A stretch of 64,000 bases of DNA from Puccinia triticina (taxonomy: Eukaryota > Basidiomycota > Pucciniomycetes > Pucciniales > Pucciniaceae). The stretch spans positions 1,736,001-1,800,000 of the forward strand of contig NC_070558.1 of assembly GCF_026914185.1 (NCBI RefSeq). The letters run 5' to 3'. Shown piece by piece: positions 1 to 12,600 of this stretch. Under the pieces are notes generated by a model. It ran no database searches. It saw only the letters and a list, made by a program, of their open reading frames with translations, and was not told where the DNA came from. How positions within the stretch are numbered: the stretch's first letter is position 1; each line of letters begins with the position of its first letter. Both the position numbers and the translations under genes were made by a program.

Positions 1-847
1 ATGTAACCGGTAGCAATACAATTTTTTTTTTCCAAAATGATGCTCATGAATGATTGCAATTTGGTAGCAATTTGGATTTTTTTTAACTGACCTACTCATG
101 TAGTTGCCCAGAGTTGGTAGCAAAATTGCTTCAGGTCAGAAAACAATGTAGCAGGCCAAAGTAAAAAATTGCAAATGGCTGAAAATCAAACATTTCATGG
201 AGGGGGAGAAGATTACATTTGTGAACATACTCATGTAAAGGGTATTGCAAATGGTTTTTTAATCACAAGACCCAATTTTTCCCCATAGCAAAAGTGCATT
301 TTGGCACATATTTACATGAGCCGGTTCAATAGGGGGGTTCACAATAGGATAAAAATAAAACTTTAGAGCTAATTTTAAGGCCTTCATGAACACTTTTTTT
401 TAAGAGATTAAAGTTTCTCTGGTTCTCAGGGGACGCCCAGTCCTGTACAACTTGCGAGACAATTGATAGAGGCCTTAAAATTGACTCTAAAATTTTATTT
501 TTATCCTATTGTGAACCCCCCCTAATAGATGCTTGCTGGAGTCCTGGACTTCCCGTCAAGATCTACAGACCCTGCAGAACCAGATCTGGATTCTGCAGCC
601 ACTGGTACAGCATGTCCCTGCAAAAATTAAAGTTTTCTGGCTGCAGATTGAGGGGAAGTCCTCTGGTGATCTTCAAAATTGAAATCACAAATGCATAAAA
701 ATAAAATCAAAGTGACTTTGGCAGGGGCATGCTTACATAATCCCAGCCAAAATCCATTTATGGATTTATGTTTGTGCAGCTATGTTTCAATTTTGAAGAC
801 CACTAATGATATGTATTGGTTGTGCTCAGCAAGTCATACATATCTGC
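1..847. other. Gene-free AT-rich repeat DNA
   Basis: No reading frame here has coding character. The stretch is AT-rich, contains one short inverted-repeat element (330-523), and otherwise shows only scattered homopolymer runs. The short open frame at 679-894 runs into the inverted-repeat end at 848 and has no recognisable domain. Confidence 0.6.
330..523. repeat. MITE-like inverted-repeat element
   Basis: Two arms of about 52 bp face each other at 331-382 and 471-522, starting AGGGGGGTTCACAATAGG and ending in its complement. The roughly 90-bp centre is unrelated sequence. Size and structure fit a non-autonomous MITE or a hairpin-forming relic; no transposase and no clear target duplication was seen. 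Confidence 0.7.
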
Positions 848-916
848 CACCAGGGGAGAAAGTGTGGCACTCTCTAGAGAGTGCCAGACCGTAACTTCCT
901 TCAGCAACCCTGGCGG

Positions 917-1639
917 TATGGAGCTCCGCCCGATGCTAGGCCGGCGGCAGCGCTGGGAGGGGAAAGATGTGCCTGGTGGCTGCCCTCACGGATCGGTCCA
1001 GAAGAGTCATGGGGATGCGAAGCGATAGCTGGGGGGGGAAAAGTGGTTTTGATTTTGTTTCGCCGGGGTTTGGATCCTCGGCGGCGGTTGGGCTTTGTTG
1101 ATAGGATTCTGGATGGGTGATTGGGACTTCTTTTGGATGTCGGACTCGGATTCTTGACTCTTGACTCGAGATGGCGGATCAGAATGCCATGCCGCTCCCC
1201 TCCTCCAAGTTCTGCGAACTTGGACTCGGGGAGGCAACATGTCACATACATTTCATCATCTCCTTGCGCGCCGTGCGCGCGCACACAACACAACACACAG
1301 ACAAAAGACAAGAACAAAAAAGAAAAACAAGAAGCAAAACCAAAAGAAAACAACACAACAGATCACACAGCCTAAGAGATGAGAAAGACATGACACACAC
1401 CAGAGAGAAGAAAGAAAAGAAATAGATAAAACAAACAGAAGACAAGGAATAAAACCAACAGCACAAACTGTGTTAGGACCAAGAAAAGTAGAAAGGGAGA
1501 GGGGATAGAGGAATAAGGACAAAACAAGAGAAGAAAGGGTAGTCTGAGAGCCTTGAGTCTTGAGAGTCTTGATCTTGAGATGAGCGCCGGTGGAATTTGA
1601 GAACTGAAAAATAATTTGACTACCGGGTTGACCACCACA
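917..1639 (-). mobile_element. Degenerate solo LTR of the Ty3/gypsy family seen at 54.8-63.4 kb
   Basis: Read on the minus strand this starts TGTGGTGGT at 1639 and follows the 844-bp gypsy LTR of this window through recognisable blocks: a CAAGA/CTCTCAAG tract, the polypyrimidine stretch with TTGGTCCTAACACAG, a GATGAAATGTATGTGACATG-like block and the GC-rich tail. It is flanked by GCGG at 913-916 and 1640-1643, the expected 4-bp duplication. There is no internal region, so it is a solo LTR left by recombination. Long open frames on the minus strand here are pyrimidine-rich LTR shadows. Confidence 0.75.
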
Positions 1640-2234
1640 GCGGGTATCAGGCATGCAAAATGTGTGCCACATACACAAATTAAGCTTGTGTCAATAGTGA
1701 TGTTATGTTCAACTCAGGCTGATATCATCTTCATCCTAACCTTATGGCAAATCCCACAACTTCACCTCACACAATGCTCAACTCCAGCCTGACTCAACCT
1801 GGAACACATTCCATGGTTTTTCCAGCTGAGGATCCTGAAATTCATGTGTCCATCAGAACAGGCCAATCTTGGTCAACTTCACTGTGACCAGGCAGGCTCA
1901 ACTGATCAAGCCACAAGGGGACCTCAGGATGTATGCATCTCCTGGTTATCATTTCAGGGTGGTACAATCCAACTTCTCTGTCAGATAGACCTGAAGTGAG
2001 AGGAGGTGGAAGACACCATAATCATCTCTTACCTGCCTGGTGTGTTGCAAAAATTTTGTTCAGGCCAAACATTGTTCAAATGTGATGTAATTAGCATCAA
2101 TTTTTCAAATTGCCTGACCACTGGAAGCACATGATCCCCTGGGCTCCACAGTTTAACAGTTAATCATCACCAGACCTGAGTAGTGGCTACCTTATCCAGG
2201 ATTGTACCTTAAGTCATAAAGTGCGTGAACAAGT

Positions 2235-3960
2235 GTGGTCTTGGAATCACTATTGTTACCAACCTCATTTGAGGGAGTTTTGATGCCAGGGTTGTACTGG
2301 CCATTTGAGGGAGTGTCACCTCAATGGCCAACACAAACCTGCCATCAAGAGGAGTGTGCACTCTGTTTAATGGCAGAGTTGTACCAGCCTTTGAAGGGAG
2401 TGTGTACTCCCTTCAATAGCTGCTACAGCCCAGCTAATGAAGGAAGTGTGAATTTCTCCTCATGGATGGTACAGAGCACTGGTTAATTGGATACAACCTG
2501 CTTATGATGGCTGATTTATACCAGTCATTGATGAGATTTTCAACTCCTCTTGATGGCAATTACAACTCGGACATAAATTTCACCCTCAAATTTGGGCAAA
2601 ATGCAGGGTGGAAATGGTTGAACAGGATCTTGCAAAATTTCTGGCCTACTTCAAAGTTGGACCTGTAGGATGCAGCTAGTGGGAAACTCCCTTCAATGGC
2701 CAGTTTTTACTGGCCATCAAAGTGATTGTGTCTCCTCAATGGCTGGTACAACCCAGCCATCAAGAGGATTTCTCACTCCCCCACTCCCTTTGATGGAAGA
2801 GTTGCACCAGCCATTAAAGGGAGAGTGTACTCCTTTTGATGGCAGATACAGCCTATCAATCAAAGGGAGTGTGAGATCCCCCCAATGGCTGGTATAGCTC
2901 AGAAATTGGATGCAGACTCCCTTCAATAGCTGTTTTTCACCGGACATTGAAGGGAGTTCAAAATTGGCTTGATGGCTGTTACAATCAAAGCCCTTAGATG
3001 GCTGAGTTGTAACAGACATTGAACAGGGTGTGTACTCCCTTTGATGGCCAGTACAACCTGGCCATCAAAGGGATTCTGCCTCTGATGGCCAAGTTGTACC
3101 CGCCATCAACTCCTCTTGATGGCGGGTACAAACTGGCCATGAATGTCACCCTGATGTTTGGGCAAACATCAGGGTGACAATTTTGAGCAGGATATTAATG
3201 TGGCATTGATGGCCTATGTCCAGATAGACCTGTAGGATGAAACTAGCAGGCAACTCCCTTTGATGGCCAGGTTTTACTGGCCGTCAAAGGGAGTGTTTCT
3301 CCTCAATGGCGGGTACAGCCCTGCCATCAAGAGAATTCTCCACTCCCTTTGATGGCAGAGTTGTACCAGCAAAAATGGAGTGTGTACTCCTTTTGATGGC
3401 CGCTGCAGCCCAGCAATTGAAGGGAGTGTGAACTCCCCGCAATGGCTGGTACAGTGTGGACAGTTAATGAAGGCAGCCTCCCTTTGATAGCCGGATTGCA
3501 CCGGACATCAAAGGAAGTAAAAACTCTGTTTGATGACTGTTACAACTCAGCCATCGAAGCCCTTTGATGGCTGAGTTTCAACAGCCATCAAACAGGGTGT
3601 GTACTCCCTTTGATGGCCAGTGGAACCCGCCATCAAAGGGAGTCTGCATCCAAATCAATGGCCAAGTTGTACTCGCTATCAACTCCTCTTGATGGCAGGT
3701 ACAACCTGGCCATAAATGTCACCCTGATGTTTGGGCAAACATCAGGGTGACAATGTTGTACAGGATCTTCATTTGAAATTGCTGGCATATTTCACAGGTG
3801 GACATGTAGTATGCAACTAGGGGGTGACTCCCTTTGATGGCTGGGTTGTACTGGCCATCAAAGGGAGTGTGTCTCCTCAATGGCCAGTACAAACCTGCCA
3901 TCAAGAGGATTCCCAAATCCCCTGACTGGGCACCATCACCCACTCTCCAGGTCATCATGG
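2235..3960. repeat. Palindromic satellite with ~570-bp higher-order repeat
   Basis: The basic unit is an imperfect palindrome of the form CTCCCTTTGATGGCC, a ~10-nt loop, GGCCATCAAAGGGAG, joined by a TGTGTACT linker. About eight divergent units form a higher-order repeat whose landmark (GTAGGATGNAACTAG then the ACTCCCTTTGATGGC arm) recurs at about 2666, 3233 and 3806, a period near 570 bp, with a partial copy from about 2270. Each copy also carries a CATCAGGGTGACA block. Open frames across it are chance. Confidence 0.8.
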
Positions 3961-4078
3961 TCAAGCAACAGCTGCAGGAAACCACTAGGATACAAACAAT
4001 ATGGGTCATAGGGAGAAACCAGATAATTCACATCTGCATCCAGATAGCTCATGTGAATAAGGTGGCTAAATATGGTCG

Positions 4079-5192
4079 CACCAGGGGAGACTTTGACGCA
4101 CTCTCCAGGGAGTGCCAGAGTCTAATTTTATGTTGTTCTGGGTCTGATGTGAGTCTGATGTGGATTAGGAAATGATTGATAAATTCTTCAGAAGTCAATG
4201 GGAAGTGTGTCAGAAGTGATGCGGAATTATCACAGGACCTTGTGCAATGTTGTATAGAACCACTTAATTTTCTAAGTATAACTTAATTACAATCTGTCAT
4301 GGAATCATAGTTAATCAATACCCAACTATTACTCATTTATGGTGAATTTCTGTTGATCAATTTCTCTATGTCAAAGGGGTTCCAAACAACATAAATGTGA
4401 CCTGCGGGGGCTTTCATGGCTTTCTGACCAGTTTTTACTTGTAATGGAGCTGTGAAAGGCACCTCCAGTGATCTGTCACCCTAATGCACGCGCGTACACA
4501 AAGGTGACATTGGCAAAGTGGGAAAAAACTCACATGCATGTGCATGGAGACATTGGAAAACAAACAAACACAAAAACAACTCACAAGCTTTATATATATG
4601 TTAAGAAGCCAGGATGTCTATCTGAAATCTGTGACCATACAACTCCAAGCTTGACTTGAATCATATTTTCACCCTACTTTCATCCTTCTTTGGCTCAATT
4701 CTAGATGATACTGGCCTTATTTAGGGAAATATGCCAATTCAGATGGGCCTTTCACATCATTCTAACAGGGATGTACATGTTGTTGATCCGCAGGAGGCCC
4801 AACCTGTAATTTTTAACAAACTTACACACGCGTACATGACAGTTACATTAGAAAAGTGAAAACAATTACCACCTTCATGCGCATATAAATAATATGAATT
4901 GAAACCCAATCATTCATCTTAATTACCAAACACTTCAAATGGAATTATGCTTTGATTGTGGCCATTGTGTCTTAGTGGTTTCAACCGCATTCCAGTTGTT
5001 TTCCAGTTGACTTCTGCATGACTTCTGGATGGTTTATGCCTGAATCCAGGATCAGTTTCAAATCATTTGTGGATTAGTTCCAGAATTTTTCATTAATTCT
5101 TGCACTACTTTCATCAAAGGCATCCAGCACAGTTGCCGAAAAAGGGTACAGTATGGCACTCTCTGGAGAGTGCGTCAAAATCTCCCCTGGTG
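4079..5192. mobile_element. Non-autonomous terminal-inverted-repeat element, copy A
   Basis: The left end (4079: CACCAGGGGAGACTTTGACG, then a GCACTCTCCAGGGAGTGCC near-palindrome) is matched by the inverted right end finishing at 5192 (GGCACTCTCTGGAGAGTGCG ... CTCCCCTGGTG). The 1.1-kb body has no coding capacity. Blocks at 4340-4640 and 4750-5190 recur at about 6176-6500 and 6812-7233, so this is a repeated family. Confidence 0.65.
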
Positions 5193-6175
5193 TCCATGAG
5201 GAAGCCAAAACAAAATCTTCACAAATCACGCAAATGGCCTGTAATGAGGACAGAATCAGACAAGTTTAGGTAAGTATCTGGCAGTCATCATGACTTATCT
5301 TCAAATCCAGATGCCTGAAGGATAGAATAAAATCCAAACTAATACTATCAGGAGTTACAGATGAGTTGCACTGAACTCATCATACTCTTATACAATAGTT
5401 GCTAATAAGTTCGCCAACAAAGTTGAACAAAAGTTACCCACCCACATTGAACTGACTTCTGACCAAGTCAAAGATAAAGTTACGGTCTGGCACTCTCTAG
5501 AGAGTGCCTTACTTTCTCCCCTGGTGTGCCAAATAAGAAAAATGGATTTGTTGCTGAGCATGATTGATCCAAAAAATACCACCCAAAGTCTTGGAGAATC
5601 TATCTTATGTAGCCCAACTCCAAAGAGCTCATTGTGGACCTGGTTCAACAGTCATCCACCTATGTGAACTCAATGAAGACCATAAGGTGGCTGGGAAGTT
5701 GGATTGTACCTGTGGTACTCCTGAAAATAATGGTGGGTGCTTTGGGTGCTGGAAATTGGATTGACACTGTGAATATTCTAATGATAAAGGAGGGTACATT
5801 TGGCATCACTTGCTTCTGGTAGTGCTTCAATCAAGGCCATGGTGGTTCTGATGATAAGGGAGGGTGCTGCTGGCAATGGCAAAGGGCTGATTGAAGTTCT
5901 CCAGGTCCTGGAACCTTGGTGGAGACATGCCAATGGCAGGACAATTGAACATTATTTTTTGCAAATCTCTTTACTGGGTAGACTTGGGGAATACATATAT
6001 TTTTACTTGGCAGTAGTTTTTAACTCTTTTCTTGGCTCTGTCTTTAGCAATGAACCCAACATGTATTCCCAAATTTCAATCCAAGAAGACTCTCTTTGAG
6101 CTTTGATTTAGAGATAGAGAGCAGCCCAAGGAGACTTAAGACATCCAAAAAAGGGAAAGGTGGAGGGGACAATGG

Positions 6176-7233
6176 CAAATTTCTGTTGATTGATTTCTCT
6201 ATTTGCGTTTCACACAACGTAAATTAGAATGCGGGGGCTTTAATGGCTTTCTTACCAGTTTGTACTTGTAATGGAGCTGTGAAAGGAAGGCCCCTCCAGT
6301 GATCTGTCACCCTCATTTATGCGCGTACACAAAGGTGACATTGGCAAAGTGGAAAACAGCTCACATGCATGTGCATGGAGACATTGGAAAACAAACAAAC
6401 ACAAAAACAACTCACAAGCTTATATGTGTTAAGAAGCTAGGATGTCTAGCTGAAATTTGGTACCACACACCTCTGAGCTTGACTTGAATCAATATTCCCT
6501 GTCACTTGGCTAAGTATATATTTGAGCATAAGGATAGGTAAATTATTGGCAAAAATTGTGTGCATTGAAGCTCAATTCCACAAATGTGATCATGACAAAC
6601 CCAACACAAAGCATCAGTGGAGAGTGTTCATGTGTTGGAATTGAGTGAAATATTATTCCAAAAGAACTTGAACTAAAGTTTCACCGGAGTTGGGAATAAA
6701 GTGAACAAAGAGTTAAAGTTAACATTGAACTCACATCAGACCTAATTCAATATAAAATGACGGCTTGGCACTCTCTAGAGAGTGCAACACATCCCCCCCT
6801 GGTGAGACAGGCATTTCACATCATTCTAACAGGGGTGTACATGTTGTTGATCTGCGGGAGGCCCAACCTTTGATTTGTAAAAACGTTGTACGCGCTGAGG
6901 GCTACATTATCAAAGTGAAAACAATGAACACCTTCATGTGCATGCAAATAATATGAAGTTCCCCAAGAATTCATCTCAATTACCAAACAGTTAAAATTGA
7001 ATTATGATTTGATTTTGGCCATTGTGTCTTGGTGGTTTCAACTGCGTTCCAGTTGACTTCTGCATGACTTCTGGATGATTTATGCATGAATCCAGGATCA
7101 TTTTCAGATCATTTGTGGATTAGTTCCAGAATTTTTCATTAATTCTTACACTACTTTCATCAAAGGCATCCAGTACAGTTACAGAAAAAGGGTATGGCAC
7201 TCTCTGGAGAGTGCATCAAAATCTTGCCTGGTG
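6176..7233. mobile_element. Non-autonomous terminal-inverted-repeat element, copy B, interrupted
   Basis: This repeats copy A (shared blocks with GGGGGCTTT, GATCTGTCACCCT, TTCACATCATTCTAACAGGG and the right end at 7191-7233). It is broken at about 6500-6804 by unrelated sequence whose own right end (GGCACTCTCTAGAGAGTGCA ... CCCCTGGTG, ending 6804) belongs to the same terminal family. No left terminus was found, so this copy is truncated or nested. Confidence 0.5.
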
Positions 7234-8121
7234 ATAAGAATAAAATAAAAAGAGATGAACACCTAGGAGTGTGCCAAAGCACACTCTGCTCTTGAGGCAT
7301 CCATGATGTGATGGTGCATTGAATATTCACTGTTTGGAGGCACATTTTCCCCAGACAAAGAACTATTCTTGGAACATCTCAAGGCACTTCAACTGCTACA
7401 AGATATCCTGTGTGGGATCTGTTGTGATTAATCTAGCTCAACAGATGGTTAGTGATGAGTAAAGGTGTGGAAGGATTCATTTCAAAAAAAGAGAAAGAAA
7501 AGCAAAGCAAAAGTAAAAGCAGAGAAAAAACCACTGACCCAGCTCAACGGATGGTGAGTGATGAGTACAAGTGTGGAAGGGTGAGGAAAAGAACTTCCAA
7601 ACCCACCTATTGAACTAGGGCACTACCTAAAACACTGTCACAGACATTTGAAATACAAGTGAAATGGTTGGAAGCAGAAAAAACAGTGACAAGACATCTC
7701 AACAGGATATATAGGATACTAGTGTGTATCCCAAAGCATCCCTTCCTAGGAGTGTGGCAAAGCACACTCTGTTGGAATGCTTTATTTGGTTTCCATTGGA
7801 AACTCCAGTCAGCATACATTGGAGTTTCCAATGTATGCTGATTTTATTGGACTTTCAAGTTGTCCATTGGACACTCTAAATCAGGATTGTCCAGACTCCA
7901 GTGGATGACCTTTTTTTGATGTCCAGCAGATGGTTTTGAGGGCCAAGCATCACCTGGATGCTTCCAGAAGCATTAAAGTGATGCTAAGTGCACTTTACGC
8001 CTGCTGGATTCTCCCCAGGCATCCTCTGGAAGCTACTCAATCAGAAATTTCTGTGGAGCACAGTTTCAGAAATGCACCCCATGGTATAACAGTAACCTTT
8101 GAATGAATGAGTTTTGTCCCT
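7234..8121. other. Gene-free intergenic stretch with short palindromes
   Basis: No gene was recognised. Two similar short palindromic blocks (AGGAGTGTGCCAAAGCACACTCT at about 7267 and a near copy at about 7750) and a 13-bp-arm palindrome at about 7811-7838 (CATACATTGG facing CCAATGTATG) are the only structure seen. Confidence 0.5.
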
Positions 8122-8712
8122 TTTTTCCTTTGGCTATTGGCCAAAGAAAATAATGCATTTTTCTTTGGCCAAAAGCCAAAGGACAGCGGAGCTGGCCGGG
8201 CCAGCTCCACTGGAGGGGGCGCTGGCTGGCACTGGAACATACCAATACAATGTACATACCAATAAGTATCCAATACATACCAATACATACCAATATGTAT
8301 CCAATACATACCAATACGTTGAATTTGGTACGTATCCAATACGTACCAATACGTACCAATACATACCGGTACATATCCAATACAGTGTACTATACACATT
8401 GCCAAGTTTTTTTTAAAAAAACTGCCCTAACCCCTAAAACCCAACCTCCAAAAAACCCGCCCCCTAACCCCCAAATGGGGCATGGGGACAGTGGGAATTG
8501 AACCTGCAACCTTGCTGTAAGGAGGTTTGCAGCTGCGCTGCAAACCACTAGGCTAACAACCATTGTTTGCGCTGCCCAGGCTTTGTGGCTAGGTTCCTAT
8601 GAGCTCAGCTCCGCCAGCCCGGCCAGCTCCAGCGCTCCTTTGGCTTTTAGCCAAAGAAAAATGCACATTTTTCTTTGGCTAAGAGCCAAAGAATTATAGT
8701 GCCACAGGCGGA
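8122..8712. repeat. Inverted-repeat element enclosing a tRNA-like segment
   Basis: Arms rich in CTTTGGCT/AGCCAAAG (8122-8220 and about 8600-8700) face each other; each is itself a small hairpin followed by an AGCTGGCCGGGCCAGCT block. Between them are an (ATACCA)n-like tract at 8240-8395 and a tRNA-like segment. No coding region is present. Confidence 0.55.
8480..8566 (-). repeat. tRNA-derived, SINE-like head with pol III A and B boxes
   Basis: On the minus strand a TAGCCTAGTGG motif (8545-8555) fits the A box TRGCNNAGTGG, and GGTTCAATTCC (8494-8504) fits the B box GGTTCRANTCC, with about 40 nt between them as in a tRNA. The sequence does not fold into a full cloverleaf that I can recognise, so a tRNA-derived SINE or tRNA pseudogene is likelier than a working tRNA gene. 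Confidence 0.5.
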
Positions 8713-9617
8713 ATGAACTTGACCCCTCAACTTTAGAGCATTTACATTTGTTGGGTTAAATTGCTGATTTCTGGCAACTTAACCCAAATGGCAATCACAT
8801 TGGTCAGGGCTAAATCCCGGGTCAACAATCCCTAGGCTTGATTTCAGTTTAACTTTTGGGCTTGCCATATATAGCAAGCCTAAACCCAAAATTTAGCCTC
8901 AGGCTACCACATTTCTCACTTCAGCTGGCCTGAAGCTGACCCAACAAATGTGTCTGCCCAATCAAAATCACCTTTTTCAGATAACCTTCCCACAAACCCA
9001 GACTTACTTGACCCGGGAACTTGGCAAACAAATGTGAATGCTGGGTTTGTGACGGCAGTGGTATACTTTACAACATCAATTGGCATTCAAGACCTGCAAA
9101 CTCTCCAGCTGGAAGTCTGATTTTAGAAGGATTTTTTTTTGTTTTCCAGCCCTTGCAGAACCAACAGGAAGTCCTTAATGTTGAATCAAATTTAGTTTGG
9201 GGATCAGATTTCCAATGTTGAATAATTTTGGTGATGTACAATTTCAACTTTGTAGTAGGAAAATATGTCAATAATGGAATCCATTTGGCTATGGAGCATT
9301 ATGAGACCCAGCTATGGATTTCACTGGGTAGATATTTGTGGGTGGTTTAGGTGTTGTTTTTGTTGGGTTCAACTCAATATGGTTCCAGAGAGGAATGTCT
9401 GGATTCTGTGAGTCTGTTTGCAATGTGCATGCACTCCTGGAGCCAGTCGATGGATGACGTAATCACTCACCACCACTGCCAGGCCTCTGAGCCCCTCAAC
9501 CTGAATCCACTTGAACATCTTTGCCCTTTCTGAATCAGAATTTACCCAGCTTCCAGCGCATTACTTGCTTCAAATCGCGTCGGCTCGATATCTTGATTGA
9601 TTTACTTCCTAGCGACG
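8713..9617. other. Intergenic region upstream of SEY1
   Basis: No coding exon was recognised in these 0.9 kb. The part nearest the SEY1 start codon is the likely promoter and 5' leader; I see no clear TATA box. Confidence 0.4.
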
Positions 9618-12600
9618 ATGGCTGAATTGCTTCAAAACACCAACGGACAGCGTCATCATACCGAACAGGTTCAAGTGATTGGAGAAGAACAGAGGTTCAC
9701 GTGAGTTGATTCCCCATGCTTTTTAGCTTTCAAATGACTAACCTCGGATGCTAAAAACCTCAATCTTATGATGGATTGGATGTACACTTTCTTCGATAGG
9801 GATGTGCTGCCGAAATCGATCGAAAGTTGGGGGTTGTTGGAAAAAGGTTTCAATTATGACGTCGTTGCGGTATTTGGCTCGCAATCTACCGGAAAGAGCA
9901 AGTTCAAAACACCAATTACCTTTTTTTCCATGTGCCTCTTGCTCCGTATTTTGAGCCACTTTGCCAATCGAGTTGAATTATTGAAGGACATTAGCTCAAA
10001 ACAGACCATCAAGAAGTATCATGTCGTCTGCCGTTACTTCCACGCGGACCCACTAGGCTTTTGGAAAGATTACTTATATCAACAAGAAACTACTGGGTAC
10101 CAAAACTTAGGAAAATTTGCGAACTAATGAAATTTTCTCGTACATGATTTTTCAGGTACACTATTGAACAGAGTGTTTGGTACCACGTTCGATGTTATGA
10201 ATGAAGCCGAAAGGCGTCAAACAACCAAAGGTATTTCGAACCCTTCCATTTTATCGTCACCGTCAATACATCGAGAATCCCAAACATTCATATATTTCAC
10301 GTTTGCACTCACTTAAAGGGATTTGGATGTGTAAGGGAAAAGACATGGATGTATTGGTCATGGATGTTGAAGGCGCCGACGGTCGCGAACGAGGAGAAGA
10401 TCAAGTCAGTAGTTATTCAACCTGAAGCATCCATGTATCTGGTGTGTTATTTGCACGAGCAGACTAATAATGCATGGATCTGCGCCAACATGACAAACTA
10501 GGACTTTGAACGCAAGGCCGCACTTTTCTCGATGGCTTCATCCGAGGTAATCATTGTCAACATGTGGGAACATCAAGTTGGGCTCTATCAAGGAGCGAAC
10601 ATGGGACTATTGAGGACCGTATTTGAGGTCGATCTAGCTCTCTTTCAAGCAAATAAAGCCAAGCAAAGGTCCTCAACGTGAGTGAACATACAGGATGAAG
10701 TTGAAATTCAGTCCAGGAGGCGCTTTCTCTCACTTCAATTTCATCAAATCTTTCCAGAAAATTGAGTGGATCGTCCAATTGTTTGAAATAGGGCTGGATA
10801 CGATAAAACGCATCTACTTTTTGTTATCCGGGATCACGTTGGATCAACTCCGCTTTCGAATCTTGAGAACACAATTACCACCGATTTGAACCGGATTTGG
10901 GATACCTTGGTCAAGGTAAATGTTTGATTGAAGCATTACTGAGCCCAGCCGATGGCCCACGTTTGACCCAATATTCAAGGCTGATTCACGCTCATTTCAT
11001 TATTATCGGGCTTCCGATTGATCTCCGTCTGTTATTCACAATGTCTCAAGCCTGAAGGAACAGAATCATCAAAAATCACCGATTATTTCGATTTGACCTT
11101 CACGGCCCTATCGCACAAGGTTTTACAACCCGAAAATTTCGATCGAGAAGTGGAGAGTTTTAGGAAGAGGTTTGTCGACAAGACTCATCCAGACTATGTT
11201 TTTAAACCGATTTATCATAAACGAATCCCAGCCGATGGACTAGCTCAGTACATGAGCGGCATTTGGGTGAGGCTCGTATTCTACTCCTCATTTGTCACAG
11301 TAACTATCGGCTACATTCCGTTTTAAATCTTCCCTCTTTACCATTTGTCTCATCTAGGATGCGGTGGTTTCGAATAAGGACTTGGACTTACCCACTCAGC
11401 AAGAACTTTTAGCTCAATTCAGATGTGATGAGATTGCAGCTACCTCGTTTGAACAATTCACAACTCTTATACAGCCATTAAAGATCAAAATGGAGTCTGG
11501 TAAACTAGTAGAAGAGCTTGGAACCAAGATGCTGGAGGCACGAAAAACTTGTATGGGTTGGTTGGTTTCTTTAAATGCTCTCAGCTTTACAACATCCCTA
11601 GGACACGTAAAATGGACAACTTGCTGATGACACACCGCTTGACGCATGACACTACAGCTTCATTTGATTTGGCTGCTTCCAGGTACCACACCGGAGTATA
11701 TCAACGCAAACGGACAGAGTTTATGGCCAAGATGAACTCCAACCTCTCACCATTGTTCTTGGCTCAGTTGAAAATCTTGTCGAAATCAATTATTAAGAAG
11801 TTTCAAGCCGAGTTAATACACGAATTGAAAACGGGATCGGGAGTGAGGGACTTCAAGGAGGTTGTTGGCAGTCAAATGCAAGCTGCGCAAAAGGAGTTCG
11901 AGGATGGCGTTAAATGTATGTTATCTTGCCATTTGATTGTCAAAACAAAACAATGCCGTGAAGTTGACCTTCATAAATACGGCTGCTTTGATCAGTGGTG
12001 CTACTTGATGACACTGACTGGACGTATACCGAAGAGCTCACTCAACTTGTAGAAGATTTGACAAACATCTCCAATCAGTGTAAAGTCGACGAGATGAAAA
12101 AGTTGCTAGCGTCAATCGAGAAGGAGATGAAGCGTGAAACTAACGAAGTGGTTGAGCTAGCAATGACACAGCAAAAGATTGAAATGTGGGATGCCGTGCT
12201 CAATGGATTCCAAGGAGCGTTGGATAGGGCAAAAACTAAGTATCATGCTAAATCGGCTAGTAAGTTGAATCACCCGACCCGTGTTTCCTTGTGGATGTCT
12301 TTATGTTTCTCGAGCTTTTAATCTATAATGCTAAGTCAGTTCTTCAACGTAGGTTTCAGTTGCACCGAGGAAGATGATCAGAAGACCAAGGAGATTATTT
12401 CAAGAAAAGGATGGATTTCCCTACGGAATAAAATTGACGAACAAACGGTGGAATCGACTCTGTTGGTCAAGTTAAAATTGGCGTTTGAAGAAAGATTTAG
12501 ATACGACTCTGCTGGAGTACCCAGAGTTTGGAAACCGGAGGATGACATCGATGGAGCATTCCGGACTGCTCGAGAGACGGTTAGTACTCCTCTGCTTATC

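Larger units (their letters stand above)
848..5526. mobile_element. Outer pair of CAC-ended inverted repeats (candidate nested DNA transposon)
   Basis: The left end at 848 (CACCAGGGGAGAAAG, then the perfect 20-bp palindrome GGCACTCTCTAGAGAGTGCC, then CAGACCGTAACTT) is mirrored by the right end at about 5480-5526. The flanks carry TGC on both sides, a possible 3-bp target duplication. CAC termini with 3-bp duplications recall the CACTA (CMC) superfamily, but no transposase is present. The interval contains a solo LTR, a palindromic satellite and a second element of the same family (4079-5192), so it may be a nest and not one element. Confidence 0.4.

Noticed and set aside
8408..8475. Interstitial telomere (CCCTAACCCC words)
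   Set aside because: The words are irregular (CCCTAACCCCTAAAACCCAACC) with no tandem periodicity of six.
9898..10130. Open continuation of SEY1 exon 2
   Set aside because: It reads 75 codons without similarity to the family and ends in a stop; splicing here restores the GTPase P-loop.
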